In this document: piece by piece, positions 35,114 through 43,708 of the stretch
Numbering within the stretch: the stretch's first letter is position 1
Layout of the letters: each line of letters begins with the position of its first letter
DNA from: CAVZCK01 sp963773735
GTDB taxonomy: Bacteria; Pseudomonadota; Alphaproteobacteria; Rhizobiales; Rhodomicrobiaceae
NCBI GenBank assembly: GCA_963773735.1
Contig: CAVZCK010000023.1
Coordinates: 8,762 to 72,761 of the forward strand
Length of the DNA stretch: 64,000 bases
Direction of reading: 5' to 3'
Notes under the pieces: model-generated
Databases searched by the model: none
Told to the model about the DNA's origin: nothing
Seen by the model: only the letters and a program-made list of their open reading frames with translations
Translations under genes and position numbers: made by a program

Positions 35114-36663
35114 GAACCGCGCCCTCCGCGCTGGCTGTCTTTGCCGCCGCCATCGCGGCGTGCGCGGGTGACGACGGCGTCTCCGGGCTTCAGCTCGCCG
35201 CGCAGCACTTCGCTGAAATTTTCGTCTGAAAGGCCGAGCAGCAGCCGATAAGGCTGGAGGCCGTTCGGAGTCTGCGTCCACACATTGGCCGGGCGCGTCG
35301 TATCTCGCCGTTCATCGCGCAGCACCGTGAATGTTTTCATCTGCTCCGGCGTCAGAATACCCTCCAATACGCTGGTGACACGGCCCCGGCGCTCCGGCGT
35401 TCCGTCCGATGCGCCGCCGGTTGCAACGCTCTGGCGCGCCGACACCTGCGTTGAGGTCTGAACGTCGCCGTCCCCCGCGTCGCGCGGAGCGGTTTCTCGC
35501 CGCTGCGGCGAGCGACGGGTTGCCGCCATCCCCGCGCGGAACTGCTCGATCTGCTCCGGCGTCAGCTTCAGCTTCTCCGAAAGCGATGCGATGATTGCCT
35601 CGTCGCGGTTCGGACGTTCGGCGGCCTGTGTCGTCTTCAGACCTTTCGGCGGGGAGAAACGCACCGCTTCGTTGGCCACGCGCAGTACATCGCGCCGCGT
35701 ACCGGTGACGATCCGTACCGTCGCCGTCATGCCCGGAAGAAGCTTTTGCTGCGGGTTTTGCGCCCGCACCACCACCGTGTAGGTCACGACATTATTGGTT
35801 GTCGTACCTGCGATCCGCACCTGTGCGACCTTGCCCTTGAACACGCGGTCCGGAAAGGCATCCACGGTGAAGGTGACATCCTGGTCGGTCTCGATCGAGC
35901 CGATATCTGCCTCATCGACCAGCACCAGAATTTGAATCTGCATGAGATCCTGGGCAATCTGAAACAGGATCGGCGCCTGCAGGCTCGCAGCAACGGTGGC
36001 GCCGGGATCGACGTTGCGCGCGATTACCACGCCGTCGATTGGTGAGCGGATTTGGGTGCGGTCCAGATCAAGCTTTGTTTGCGACAGATCCGCGTCGCGC
36101 TGCGCGACCGTCGCGCGCGCATTGGCGAGCTGGGCCTCCGCGACCTCTAGGTCCGCCTTCGCCGTCTCCAGCTGGGTTTCGGCGGTCTCGAGGGTGGTCA
36201 CCGGTGTCGAATTGTTCGCGGCCAGTGTCTTTTGACGCTCGGCCGTTTTCTGCGCCTGGTCGAGCAGCGCCTTGGCTTTCACGATGGTCGCTTCCTGCAC
36301 CGCGACGGTCGTTTTCCCGATGGCAAGAGCGGCCTCGGCGGAGGCAACGCGTGCGGCGAATGTCCGCGGGTCGATAACGGCGAGACTGTCGCCCTTCGCC
36401 ACCTTGGAATTGAAATCAACGTTGACGTCCGAGATCTGTCCGGAAAGCTGCGAGCTGACGACGGCCGTAACGACCGCCTGGACCGCGCCGGTCGCCGAAA
36501 TGCTGCGTTCGATGGAGCCCCGGCTCAGCTTTACGGTTTCAATCTCGTAGCTCGTGCCTTTCTGGCTCCAGGCAAAGCGCCATACGGTGAAGCCGCCGAC
36601 CGCAACGACAAGCAACACAAGAACAATTTGCCAAAGTCTGCGATGTCCGCGCCATCGATCCAT
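35110..36663 (-). CDS. HlyD/MacA-type periplasmic adaptor with an LTPEQ-repeat insert
   Basis: 517 residues, about 120 longer than a normal MacA. Membrane anchor (WQIVLVLLVVAVGGFTVWRF), lipoyl half-motifs GAVQAVVTAVVSSQLSGQIS and IRSPIDGVVIARNVDPGATV, a long coiled-coil hairpin (about 105-200), then beta-barrel segments to TGTRRDVLRVANEAVRFSPP. Residues 340-460 are an insert with two LTPEQ motifs (KLKLTPEQIEQFRAGM, EGILTPEQMKTFTVLRDERR) like those of Spy/CpxP chaperones. The ending LLLGLSDENFSEVLRGELKP is the normal MacA end. First gene of the pump operon. Confidence 0.85.
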   Translation of the reverse strand: MDRWRGHRRLWQIVLVLLVVAVGGFTVWRFAWSQKGTSYEIETVKLSRGSIERSISATGAVQAVVTAVVSSQLSGQISDVNVDFNSKVAKGDSLAVIDPRTFAARVASAEAALAIGKTTVAVQEATIVKAKALLDQAQKTAERQKTLAANNSTPVTTLETAETQLETAKADLEVAEAQLANARATVAQRDADLSQTKLDLDRTQIRSPIDGVVIARNVDPGATVAASLQAPILFQIAQDLMQIQILVLVDEADIGSIETDQDVTFTVDAFPDRVFKGKVAQVRIAGTTTNNVVTYTVVVRAQNPQQKLLPGMTATVRIVTGTRRDVLRVANEAVRFSPPKGLKTTQAAERPNRDEAIIASLSEKLKLTPEQIEQFRAGMAATRRSPQRRETAPRDAGDGDVQTSTQVSARQSVATGGASDGTPERRGRVTSVLEGILTPEQMKTFTVLRDERRDTTRPANVWTQTPNGLQPYRLLLGLSDENFSEVLRGELKPGDAVVTRARRDGGGKDSQRGGRGS

Positions 36664-36961
36664 CGTCCAGCCCTCGCTTATTCGGGATGCCCGCCTTCTT
36701 AAAGCACGCTGCTGTCGGACCGGCTAGAAAAAACTCGTGCCAAATTTTTGCAACGGAACCAGAGATGTACTTGGACCGAAGTGTCTTACTTCGAGGATGA
36801 AAAAGGTCAAGGCACCGGTGATCGAAAACTGCCGGGGTTTCGATTTTCGCATTGCATGCGGCGGTGAGCGGCATTCATTCGCGATCGGCCGATGGCGGAA
36901 CCAAGCCAAGGGAAATCGGTTCCAGCCTCCGAACGATTCCAAAGCCAGCAAGGAAGACCAG

Positions 36962-37423
36962 ATGGCTATCCAGCTTTTTCGATGGCTCGCGATACTATTC
37001 CTGACCGTCGCCGTCATCCCGGCGGGGGCACATCTCGCTGCGTTGCCCAACAAGATCGGCCTTGGGCAGACCGATTATTTCATCGTCCAGCAGATCTATG
37101 CCGGCTGGGCTCTCTTCGGCATCGTTGAATTCGGCGCAATTTTGTCGACGCTCGTCTTTGCGCTGTTGCTCATGAGAAAGGGAGAGCCCTACGGCTACGC
37201 GCTCGCCGCGTTTCTGCTCGTTCTTGCCAATCTCATGATCTTTTTCGGTTGGACGTTCCCCGCCAACAAGGCGACGCAGAACTGGACCGTTGCACCCGCA
37301 AACTGGGAAGCCTTGCGGCTGCAATGGGAATATTCGCATGCCATCAACGCCGTCCTCGTATTCGCGGCCTTTGCCTGCCTGATGATTGCGGTATCCCAGC
37401 ATCTGTCCCGCGGGGCCGCATAG
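36962..37423 (+). CDS. Four-helix membrane protein (DUF1772-like)
   Basis: 153 residues from ATG 36962. Helices: LFRWLAILFLTVAVIPAGAH, YAGWALFGIVEFGAILSTLV, ALAAFLLVLANLMIFFGWTF and HAINAVLVFAAFACLMIAVS. The polar links TFPANKATQNWTVAPANWEA and LRLQWEYSHAINA are typical of small integral proteins in this family, some of which act in oxidative steps. No function is known. The 298 bases upstream (36664-36961) contain an open but unconvincing frame; the ATG after AAGGAAGACCAG is the best start. The cupin gene follows on the same strand. Confidence 0.6.
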   Translation: MAIQLFRWLAILFLTVAVIPAGAHLAALPNKIGLGQTDYFIVQQIYAGWALFGIVEFGAILSTLVFALLLMRKGEPYGYALAAFLLVLANLMIFFGWTFPANKATQNWTVAPANWEALRLQWEYSHAINAVLVFAAFACLMIAVSQHLSRGAA

Positions 37424-37581
37424 GGGAACGCGTCAGGTGAAGATGGAACGCAGATGCCGCTTGGACCATTTCCCCGGTCGGACCGATGCGCCGGCCGCAG
37501 TCTCGGCCAGAACGATTGGCGAGCTCGCGGTGGAGGACGTGGCGACAGCATCCCTGCAAGACATGGACGGGACTGAATGAC

Positions 37582-38088
37582 ATGCCGAAACCCGAGATTC
37601 TCAAGCTGGGGCCGAATGGCTGGATGCCAAACAATGCGCGCCTGCCGGTGCTGATTTATCGCGGCATAATCAGCGCCAGCGGCGGCAATGCCGCGGCCCT
37701 TCTCGAAGACCTGTTCGAGCGGAATGGTTGGCCGGCACAGTGGCGCGACGGCGTCTACCCTTTTCATCATTACCACTCAACGGCGCATGAAGTACTGGGC
37801 TTCGCCCGCGGCTCCGCGCGGCTTATGCTTGGCGGACCAGACGGCCACGACGTGCTGGTCAAGGCGGGCGACATAGCCGTGCTGCCCGCCGGCACCGGCC
37901 ATTGCCGGCTGGACGCCAGCCCCGATTTTCTGGTGGTCGGCGCCTATCCGCCGGATCAGAACTGGGACATCTGCCGCGAAGCGCCGACCCCGGAAATGGT
38001 GGCGCGCATGGCGCATCTGCCATTTCCTTCGTCCGATCCAGTGATGGGCCTGAATGGCCCCTTACTATCTCTCTGGGCCCAAACCTGA
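37582..38088 (+). CDS. Cupin-domain protein (YjlB-like)
   Basis: 168 residues from ATG 37582 (MPKPEILKLGPNGWMPNNAR). One cupin barrel: metal site YPFHHYHSTAHEVLGFARGS (His residues and Glu) and the second motif AGDIAVLPAGTGHCRLDASP. The whole sequence follows the YjlB family of small cupins whose activity is not established. The DUF1772-like gene lies about 160 bases upstream on the same strand; an operon is possible. Confidence 0.8.
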   Translation: MPKPEILKLGPNGWMPNNARLPVLIYRGIISASGGNAAALLEDLFERNGWPAQWRDGVYPFHHYHSTAHEVLGFARGSARLMLGGPDGHDVLVKAGDIAVLPAGTGHCRLDASPDFLVVGAYPPDQNWDICREAPTPEMVARMAHLPFPSSDPVMGLNGPLLSLWAQT

Positions 38089-38146
38089 TCGGCGAAAGTA
38101 ATCCTCAATTCGCACCAGTCTTCGACATCTCGGTGGGAGTCTGTTT

Positions 38147-38343
38147 ATGGAGAGGATTGCAATTGGATTGTCCGGTCTGACCGCATCTCGGATCGGTCTC
38201 GGCACTTGGGCGATCGGTGGCTGAACGTGGGGCGGCACCGATGAAGCTCAGTCGACCCCGACGATCCGCTCCGCCGTGGAGCGCGGTGTCACTCTGATCG
38301 ATACTGCTCCCGTCTACGGTTTCGGGTGGTCCGAGGAGACTCC
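38147..38343 (+). pseudogene. Aldo/keto reductase N-terminal remnant
   Basis: The frame starts MERIAIGLSGLTASRIGLGT, WAIGG, then a TGA where the family has Trp, then TWGGTDEAQSTPTIRSAVER, GVTLIDTAPVYGFGWSEE. This is the NADP-binding start of aldo/keto reductases with the catalytic Asp and Tyr (DTAPVYG). The similarity ends abruptly at about 38343 and the rest is missing. A single G to A change and a truncation, so clearly dead. Confidence 0.8.
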
Positions 38344-38399
38344 AAACTCAGCCGTCGTCTGCATTGGCGCGCCGGCCGCTAGGAACAAGGGCTGGCTGG

Positions 38400-39165
38400 T
38401 TACCCCGCGACGTCCACATTCGACTTCAACTCCTGATTGCGCCGCAGCATCCATCCGCTGGCAACGACGATGATGGCACCCGCGGTCGCCGCCAGATATT
38501 CGACAAGATGGGCAACATCCTCTCCGTAGGTCAGGATGAGATCGCCGCGGACCACAGGATCCGTTGCGATCACCTGCCCTGCGATCCAGCCGAGCAGCCC
38601 GCCGCCTGCCCAGACCAGCACGGGAAAGCGCGTCAGCAGCGCCATAACGAGCCGCGCGCCCGCAATAATCAACGGCACGCTGAAAGCGAGGCCGAAAACG
38701 TATAGCGCAGCATGGCCTCTCGCGGCCGCCGCAATCGCTATGACATTGTCGAGGCTCATAATCACGTCCGCGATGGCGACAACGCGCACCGCCCTCCATA
38801 GACGTTCGCTGGCCTCGATTGCAGTCATCCTTGCCGTTCTCATTCTCCGGCACCAGCAACTTTACCGCAATATAGATCAGCGCCAGACCACCGATGACTT
38901 TGAGATAGGGCAGCGTCATCAAAGTCGATACAATCAGTGCAAAAACGATACGCAGAAGAATCGCGACGCCCGCGCCGAGCGTCATGCCCCAGAAGCGGAC
39001 GCGCTTGGGCAGATTTATGCAGGCCAGCGCAATGACGACGGCGTTGTCGCCGGAGAGCAGAATGTTGATCCAGATAATCTGCATGACACCCACCCAGAAA
39101 CTGGACAGATGCATGTCCTCCCACAAATTGGACCCAACCGTGCCCCAATCAAACAGTTCGGCCAT
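38400..39165 (-). CDS. TerC/YjbE-family integral membrane protein (one frameshift)
   Basis: About 255 residues after bridging one indel. Start MAELFDWGTVGSNLWEDMHL (39165; ATG 39201 also in frame). Helices: IIWINILLSGDNAVVIALAC with the family Asp/Asn pair, GAGVAILLRIVFALIVSTLM, LKVIGGLALIYIAVKLLVPE; then after the shift near 38835 IADVIMSLDNVIAIAAAARG with the second Asp/Asn pair, and LIIAGARLVMALLTRFPVLV. TerC proteins are linked to metal-ion (Mn) export or tellurite resistance. The two halves are an internal duplication around SGDN/SLDN. Confidence 0.82.
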
Positions 39166-39353
39166 CAAAACCGCGCTCCCTTCCCCGACGCGCCTATCCA
39201 TTCTGACAGTCTAGAGTGACGTTCGCTTGAATGAAATCGCCGCGTCGCCCCATCGATTTGTCTTGTGGTCCGATTTCTCCGATATATCAACTCTCTCTGC
39301 TCCGCAGTCGCCCCGACGTGTTTTTCGGTTCTCGTTGTTGTCACGCCCGCCGC

Positions 39354-40244
39354 TTACGCCGACACTGACATTTCTGCCAGAGCCTGGCGCATCGTTTCTC
39401 CGACCACGCTGGCATTCGGCGCAATGCGGATGCCGGCTGCTTTCAATGCCGCGATCTTGCTTTCAACATTCCCCGCGCTGGCGGCCATAAAGGCACCGGC
39501 ATGTCCCATTCGCCTTTCGCGAGGAGCGTGGCGGCCCACCACGAGAGCGACGACCGGCTTCTTTGGCCTAAGGCGGGCGGCAACAGCCGCGGCTTCCTCC
39601 TCTTCGGTGCCGCCAATCTCGCCGATCAGAACAATGCCGCGTGTCTCAGGGTCGTCGAGAAACAACTCAAGACAGGTCTTCAGATCAATGCCGTGAACCG
39701 GATCGCCGCCGACGCCGACCGTCGTCGACTGGCCGAGCCCGGCCGCCGTCACCTGCGCGACGACTTCGCTCGTCAGCGACGCCGAGCGGGACGCGATCCC
39801 GATGCTCCCGCGCCGAGCGTTCACCGTGGTCATGACGCCGAGCTGCGCGATGCCCGGCGCGAGAATGCCCTGCGAATTCGGGCCGACCAGCCGGGTTTTC
39901 GTACCTTGAAGCGCCTGCCTCACGCGGATCATATCCAGCACCGGCACCCGCTCGGTTACGCAAACGATAAGCGGTATCTCCGCCTCGATGGCTTCGATCA
40001 AGGCGCTTGCGGTGTTTGCCGGCGGAACGAAGATGATGCTCGCATTGGCGTCGCTCGCGGTCTTAGCGTCGCGGACGGTATTGAACACCGGCAGATCGAG
40101 CGCCGTACGTCCTCCCTTACCCGGCGTTACCCCGGCGACGATCTTAGTGCCATAGGCGATCATGCGCTGGGTATGATAGCTGCCTGCGTGGCCCGTCATG
40201 CCCTGGCATATAACCCGTGTATTCCCTCCGACTAGGATCGCCAT
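39354..40244 (-). CDS. Succinyl/malate-CoA ligase alpha-like subunit
   Basis: 296 residues from ATG 40244 (TGATG overlap with the beta-subunit stop). CoA-binding fold: MAILVGGNTRVICQGMTGHA, YGTKIVAGVTPGKGG, IIFVPPANTASALIEAIEAE, and MIRVRQALQGTKTRLVGPNS. The phosphohistidine is GHAGAF in RRMGHAGAFMAASAG. The family includes SucD and MtkB, which cannot be separated by eye. The lack of TCA neighbours (sucAB, mdh) and the presence of a CoA-ester lyase and oxalate genes in the window favour a malate thiokinase role (MtkB). Confidence 0.75.
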   Translation of the reverse strand: MAILVGGNTRVICQGMTGHAGSYHTQRMIAYGTKIVAGVTPGKGGRTALDLPVFNTVRDAKTASDANASIIFVPPANTASALIEAIEAEIPLIVCVTERVPVLDMIRVRQALQGTKTRLVGPNSQGILAPGIAQLGVMTTVNARRGSIGIASRSASLTSEVVAQVTAAGLGQSTTVGVGGDPVHGIDLKTCLELFLDDPETRGIVLIGEIGGTEEEEAAAVAARLRPKKPVVALVVGRHAPRERRMGHAGAFMAASAGNVESKIAALKAAGIRIAPNASVVGETMRQALAEMSVSA

Positions 40245-41428
40245 CACATCACCTCTGTCGATACCATTGCAACGGCCCGGAGAGCGGCATCAGCGATGCT
40301 GGTGCCCTCGATGAATTTGATGCCGAAACTTTTGAGCCGGTCGCGCGCGAAATCGGCATTGTTGCCGGCGAGGCGAACGACCAGCGGAAGCACGCGGCTG
40401 CTTCGGCGCATTGCGACCGCCATGCCTTCGACAACGGTGTCGCAGCGTTGCATACCGCCGCCATGAACGTTGAGGAAGACGGCCCGAACCGCGGGATTGG
40501 CGAGCACCAGACCGAAAGCGAAGGCGATGTCGAGACTTGTGGCCGTCGTGCGGACGTCCATGAAATTTGCAGGACGCCCACCGGCATCGGCAAGACTGTC
40601 AAGCGTCGCTAGCGCAAGGCCCGCGCCATTGACCACAACGCCGATATCGCCGTCCAGGGTGATGTAATTGATATGCCGGCGGTCGGCCATCAGCTCGGTT
40701 GGATCACCATCGACGCTGGCGTCCGCCTGGCGGAGAGCGGCAAGGTCCGGATGACGAAACAGCGCGTTATCGTCGATCGTCATCTTGGCATCGACGGCAA
40801 CAAACTGGCCATCGGCGGTCAAAGCGAGAGGGTTGATCTCGATTAGCATGGCATCGAGCTCGATGAGCGTCTTCGCGAGAATCTGCAAGAGCGCTGCAAG
40901 CTTTGCGAAATCGGCATTGGCCGGCGCGATCTTCCGGGCCAGCGCCGAGAAGTCCGCCACGGCCTCATCATCCACTATGCGCACCGGGAGGCGATGGAGT
41001 TCACCGCGATCGCGGATCGCATTCGGCTCGCCGTCATCGACGGGCGAGCGGCTGCCGAGCACGACGATCTCGCCCGCCGCGCGATCCACGGCGACGGCTG
41101 CATAGAGATTCGCCAACGCGGTGACCGCCTCCTCGACATACACCCAGCGGACGGTTTCGCCGCGAGGGCCCGTCTGACGGGTGACCAGCGGGCGGCCGAG
41201 CATCGCCGCCGCTGCGGCACGCACCTCGGCAGGGCTCTCGGCAAAGCGGATGCCGCCGCTTGCGAACCGATCTCCGGCATGCACCTGCGCTTTGATCGCG
41301 TACCGGTCATGCGCCATCCCCCGCACGACCCGCTCCGCGTCATCGGCACTCCCCGCCACGCGGCCCACGGGGATCGACACTCCGCGGCGCGCCAGCAACT
41401 CTTTGGCTAGGAATTCGTGTATATGCAT
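40244..41428 (-). CDS. Succinyl/malate-CoA ligase beta-like subunit
   Basis: 394 residues from ATG 41428 with GGAGGAAGGGCC upstream. ATP-grasp fold: MHIHEFLAKELLARRGVSIP, YAIKAQVHAGDRFASGGIRF, LIELDAMLIEINPLALTADG with the metal-binding residues, and AKMTIDDNALFRHPDLAALR. The C-terminal flavodoxin-like domain includes LDGDIGVVVNGAGLALATLD, GGRPANFMDVRTTATSLDIA and NVHGGGMQRCDTVVEGM. As MtkA with MtkB it would make malyl-CoA from malate and ATP, which the CoA-ester lyase at 17.8 kb could split to glyoxylate and acetyl-CoA. A plain succinyl-CoA synthetase remains possible. Confidence 0.75.
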   Translation of the reverse strand: MHIHEFLAKELLARRGVSIPVGRVAGSADDAERVVRGMAHDRYAIKAQVHAGDRFASGGIRFAESPAEVRAAAAAMLGRPLVTRQTGPRGETVRWVYVEEAVTALANLYAAVAVDRAAGEIVVLGSRSPVDDGEPNAIRDRGELHRLPVRIVDDEAVADFSALARKIAPANADFAKLAALLQILAKTLIELDAMLIEINPLALTADGQFVAVDAKMTIDDNALFRHPDLAALRQADASVDGDPTELMADRRHINYITLDGDIGVVVNGAGLALATLDSLADAGGRPANFMDVRTTATSLDIAFAFGLVLANPAVRAVFLNVHGGGMQRCDTVVEGMAVAMRRSSRVLPLVVRLAGNNADFARDRLKSFGIKFIEGTSIADAALRAVAMVSTEVM

Positions 41429-41526
41429 GGCCCTTCCTCCGTGCACGTCGTAACGCGCCACGCCCGTTCGCCCGCCACGGGCATCGTATGAATGGATTCG
41501 ATTGCTCGGTGGCGAGGCAGGGCTTC

Positions 41527-41538
41527 TTGGTATGCCAA
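41527..41538. promoter_or_regulatory. GntR-type operator candidate upstream of the mtkAB-like pair
   Basis: TTGGTATGCCAA is a near-palindrome 99 bases before the beta-subunit start. Its core TGGTATGCCA differs by one base from TGGTATACCA in front of gntR. It lies in the 530-base gap between the divergent mtkA-like and tctC genes. Confidence 0.4.
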
Positions 41539-41771
41539 ATACAATATCCCAAAGCCCCGGGCCTGTCGACGACGTGGAGCCTACTAAGCAGGGGGCGGTC
41601 CGGAGCCTCATATATCTAAGCGGGCAACCAACGCCCGATTGGATCATACCAAAGTATAGCCGCGCATGACTGTAACGTCGAATCGCCTAGCTGCGGGCCA
41701 ATAATTGAGACAAACGACAGCCTAATGCACTGACACACTGGCCGATCTAACCATTGCCAAGCCCGGCAATT

Positions 41772-41790
41772 GTGGCATACGATAGACCAC
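41772..41790. promoter_or_regulatory. GntR-type operator candidate upstream of tctC
   Basis: GTGGCATACGATAGACCAC has outer arms GTGG/CCAC as in the gntR-proximal site GTGGTATACCATTATACCAC and degenerate inner arms. It lies 169 bases before the tctC start. No gene is seen in the gap 41429-41958, so it is regulatory or leader sequence. Confidence 0.4.
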
Positions 41791-41958
41791 ACTCCAGCCA
41801 AAGGGCCGGGCTCGAATGGCCCAGACGTAAGGGTCGCCCATAAACGGCCCAGCGCAATTCTGGTCGGCGGTAAGCTCATTCACATCAACGAAATGACGCC
41901 CCGATCGCCTGCATCTTGAAGCGCACCCAGCGCTTTTTGCACCTAGGGAGGAAACCTG

Positions 41959-42972
41959 ATGAGAAGCATTGGACAACGCATCTACGCCTCGGGCCTTGCG
42001 CTCGGCTTTGGGCTCGCTGCATTCGCCCTGACCCAACCGGCCCAGGCGTGGCAGCCTACCAGAAACGTCGAATTCATCGTGCCGGCTGGCATCGGCGGCG
42101 GCGCCGGCCAGATGGCGCAGCTGATCCAAGGCATCATCCAGAAGCACAACCTGATGCCGACCTCGATGGTGGTCATCAGCAAGAAGGGCGGCTCCGGCGC
42201 CGAAGGCTTCCTCTATGTGAAGAACGCCAAGGGCGATCCTCACAAGCTAATCATCACCCTGTCCAACCTGTTCACCACGCCGCTCGCCACCGGCTCGCCC
42301 TTCTCCTGGAAGGACTACACGCCGATCGCCATGATGGCGCTCGACGAGTTCGTGCTCTGGGTGAATGCCAAGACGCCGTACAAGACGCCCGGCGAATATA
42401 TGGATGCCGTCAAGAAGGCCGGCGGCAAGATGAAGATGGGCGGCACCGGCTCAAAGCAGGAAGACCAGATCATTACTGCGGCGCTTGAGCAGAAGACCGG
42501 GGCCAAGTTCACCTACGTTCCCTACAGCGGCGGCGGCGAGGTCTGCACCCAGCTCGTCGGCGAGCACATCGACTCGACCGTCAACAATCCGGTCGAATGC
42601 GTTGGGCATTGGCGCGCCGGAAGCGTGCGTCCGCTTTGCGTGTTCGACGAAAAGCCGATGCCCTATCCGGCCAAGATCACCACGGACACGTCGTGGGAGG
42701 CGATCCCGACCTGCAAGTCCAAGGGGCTCGACATCGAATACACGATGCTGCGCGGCATCATGACCGCGCCGGGTGTGTCGAAGGAAGCGGTCGATTACTA
42801 CATCGACCTGCTCAAGAAGGTGCGCGAGACGCCGGAATGGAAGGCGTACATGGAAAAGGGCGCTTTCAATCAGAGCTTCATGACCGGCGACGAATTCAAC
42901 AAGTGGCTTACCAATGCAGCCGAAATCCACCACGATCTGATGGCGAAGGCTGGCTTCCTGGCCAAGAGTTGA
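41959..42972 (+). CDS. tctC: Tripartite tricarboxylate transporter substrate-binding protein (Bug/TctC)
   Basis: 337 residues. Strong ribosome site AGGGAGGAAACC and a signal peptide (LGFGLAAFALTQPAQAWQ). Bug-family signatures: NVEFIVPAGIGGGAGQMAQL, VVISKKGGSGAEGFLYVKNA, MGGTGSKQEDQIITAALEQK, FTYVPYSGGGEVCTQLVGEH, and VNNPVECVGHWRAGSVRPLC. It presents a carboxylate to the TctAB membrane pair. It lies upstream of tctB and tctA and a GntR-oxc-frc block, so oxalate is the best guess for the ligand; the family also binds citrate, malate and aromatic acids. Confidence 0.9.
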   Translation: MRSIGQRIYASGLALGFGLAAFALTQPAQAWQPTRNVEFIVPAGIGGGAGQMAQLIQGIIQKHNLMPTSMVVISKKGGSGAEGFLYVKNAKGDPHKLIITLSNLFTTPLATGSPFSWKDYTPIAMMALDEFVLWVNAKTPYKTPGEYMDAVKKAGGKMKMGGTGSKQEDQIITAALEQKTGAKFTYVPYSGGGEVCTQLVGEHIDSTVNNPVECVGHWRAGSVRPLCVFDEKPMPYPAKITTDTSWEAIPTCKSKGLDIEYTMLRGIMTAPGVSKEAVDYYIDLLKKVRETPEWKAYMEKGAFNQSFMTGDEFNKWLTNAAEIHHDLMAKAGFLAKS

Positions 42973-43093
42973 GGATGATCGAATGCAGGAGCGCCTCGTT
43001 GCGCTCCTGCAACTCCTATATGCGTGATTGCCTATCTCGCCAGGATATTTTGCGAAGGGCGATGAGACGACCAGCGAATACGAGATTAATGCA

Positions 43094-43615
43094 ATGATTG
43101 AGGGCTCTAACAAGCCGGAAGACGCCCGCAGCGTCGTATCCAACCGCGCCATGAATATTGTGGTGGCGCTGGCGCTGATGACCGTGTCGGTCGTGGTGAT
43201 GATCGCCAGCCACCGGCTGGGCGCCGGCTGGGAGCCGCATGTCGGTCCCGGCTCCGGCTACTTTCCGTTCTATATCGCTCTCTTCATGTTCGTCAGCAGC
43301 ACCGTCACGCTACTGCAGCAACTCTTTCTGCGCCGGTCCGACAACGGCGGCAGCTTCATCGCATACCATCAGATGATCATGGTGCTCCAGGTGGTGGTGC
43401 CGATGACCATCTTCGTCGTGCTGTCGATCTATATCGGCATTTACATCTCGACAACGCTGTTCATCGGTTTCTTCATGACCTGGCACGGCCGCTATCCGCT
43501 CTACAAGACGATCCCGGTGGCGATTGGCGTTCCGATCGTGCTGTTCCTCGTGTTCGAGATGTGGTTCCTGGTGCCGTTGCCGAAGGGACCGTTCGAGGCG
43601 TGGCTGGGATACTGA
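43094..43615 (+). CDS. tctB: Tripartite tricarboxylate transporter small membrane subunit
   Basis: About 173 residues from ATG 43094 (MIEGSNKPEDARSVVSNRAM). Four helices: NIVVALALMTVSVVVMIASH, GYFPFYIALFMFVSSTVTLL, MIMVLQVVVPMTIFVVLSIY, and PVAIGVPIVLFLVFEMWFLV. The motif WEPHVGPGSGYFPFYI is the TctB signature (G-P-G-x-x-P). It sits between tctC and tctA in the standard order. The 121 bases after tctC hold a leader of unknown role. Confidence 0.88.
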   Translation: MIEGSNKPEDARSVVSNRAMNIVVALALMTVSVVVMIASHRLGAGWEPHVGPGSGYFPFYIALFMFVSSTVTLLQQLFLRRSDNGGSFIAYHQMIMVLQVVVPMTIFVVLSIYIGIYISTTLFIGFFMTWHGRYPLYKTIPVAIGVPIVLFLVFEMWFLVPLPKGPFEAWLGY

Positions 43616-43708
43616 CCGGATCGCCGGGTGGTGCCGACAATCGATGAATACAGAGTTGAGAAATAACAATGGTCGGCCAATGCGCCGTACCGCGTGAGGG
43701 AGGCCTCG

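Noticed and set aside
33144..36663. An antibiotic biosynthesis cluster served by the MacAB-type pump
   Set aside because: No NRPS, PKS or RiPP genes lie near; the pump stands alone between a metal importer and small proteins.
38147..38343. TGA in the aldo/keto reductase relic as a selenocysteine codon
   Set aside because: Aldo/keto reductases have Trp at this place, no SECIS-like hairpin is seen and the gene is also truncated.
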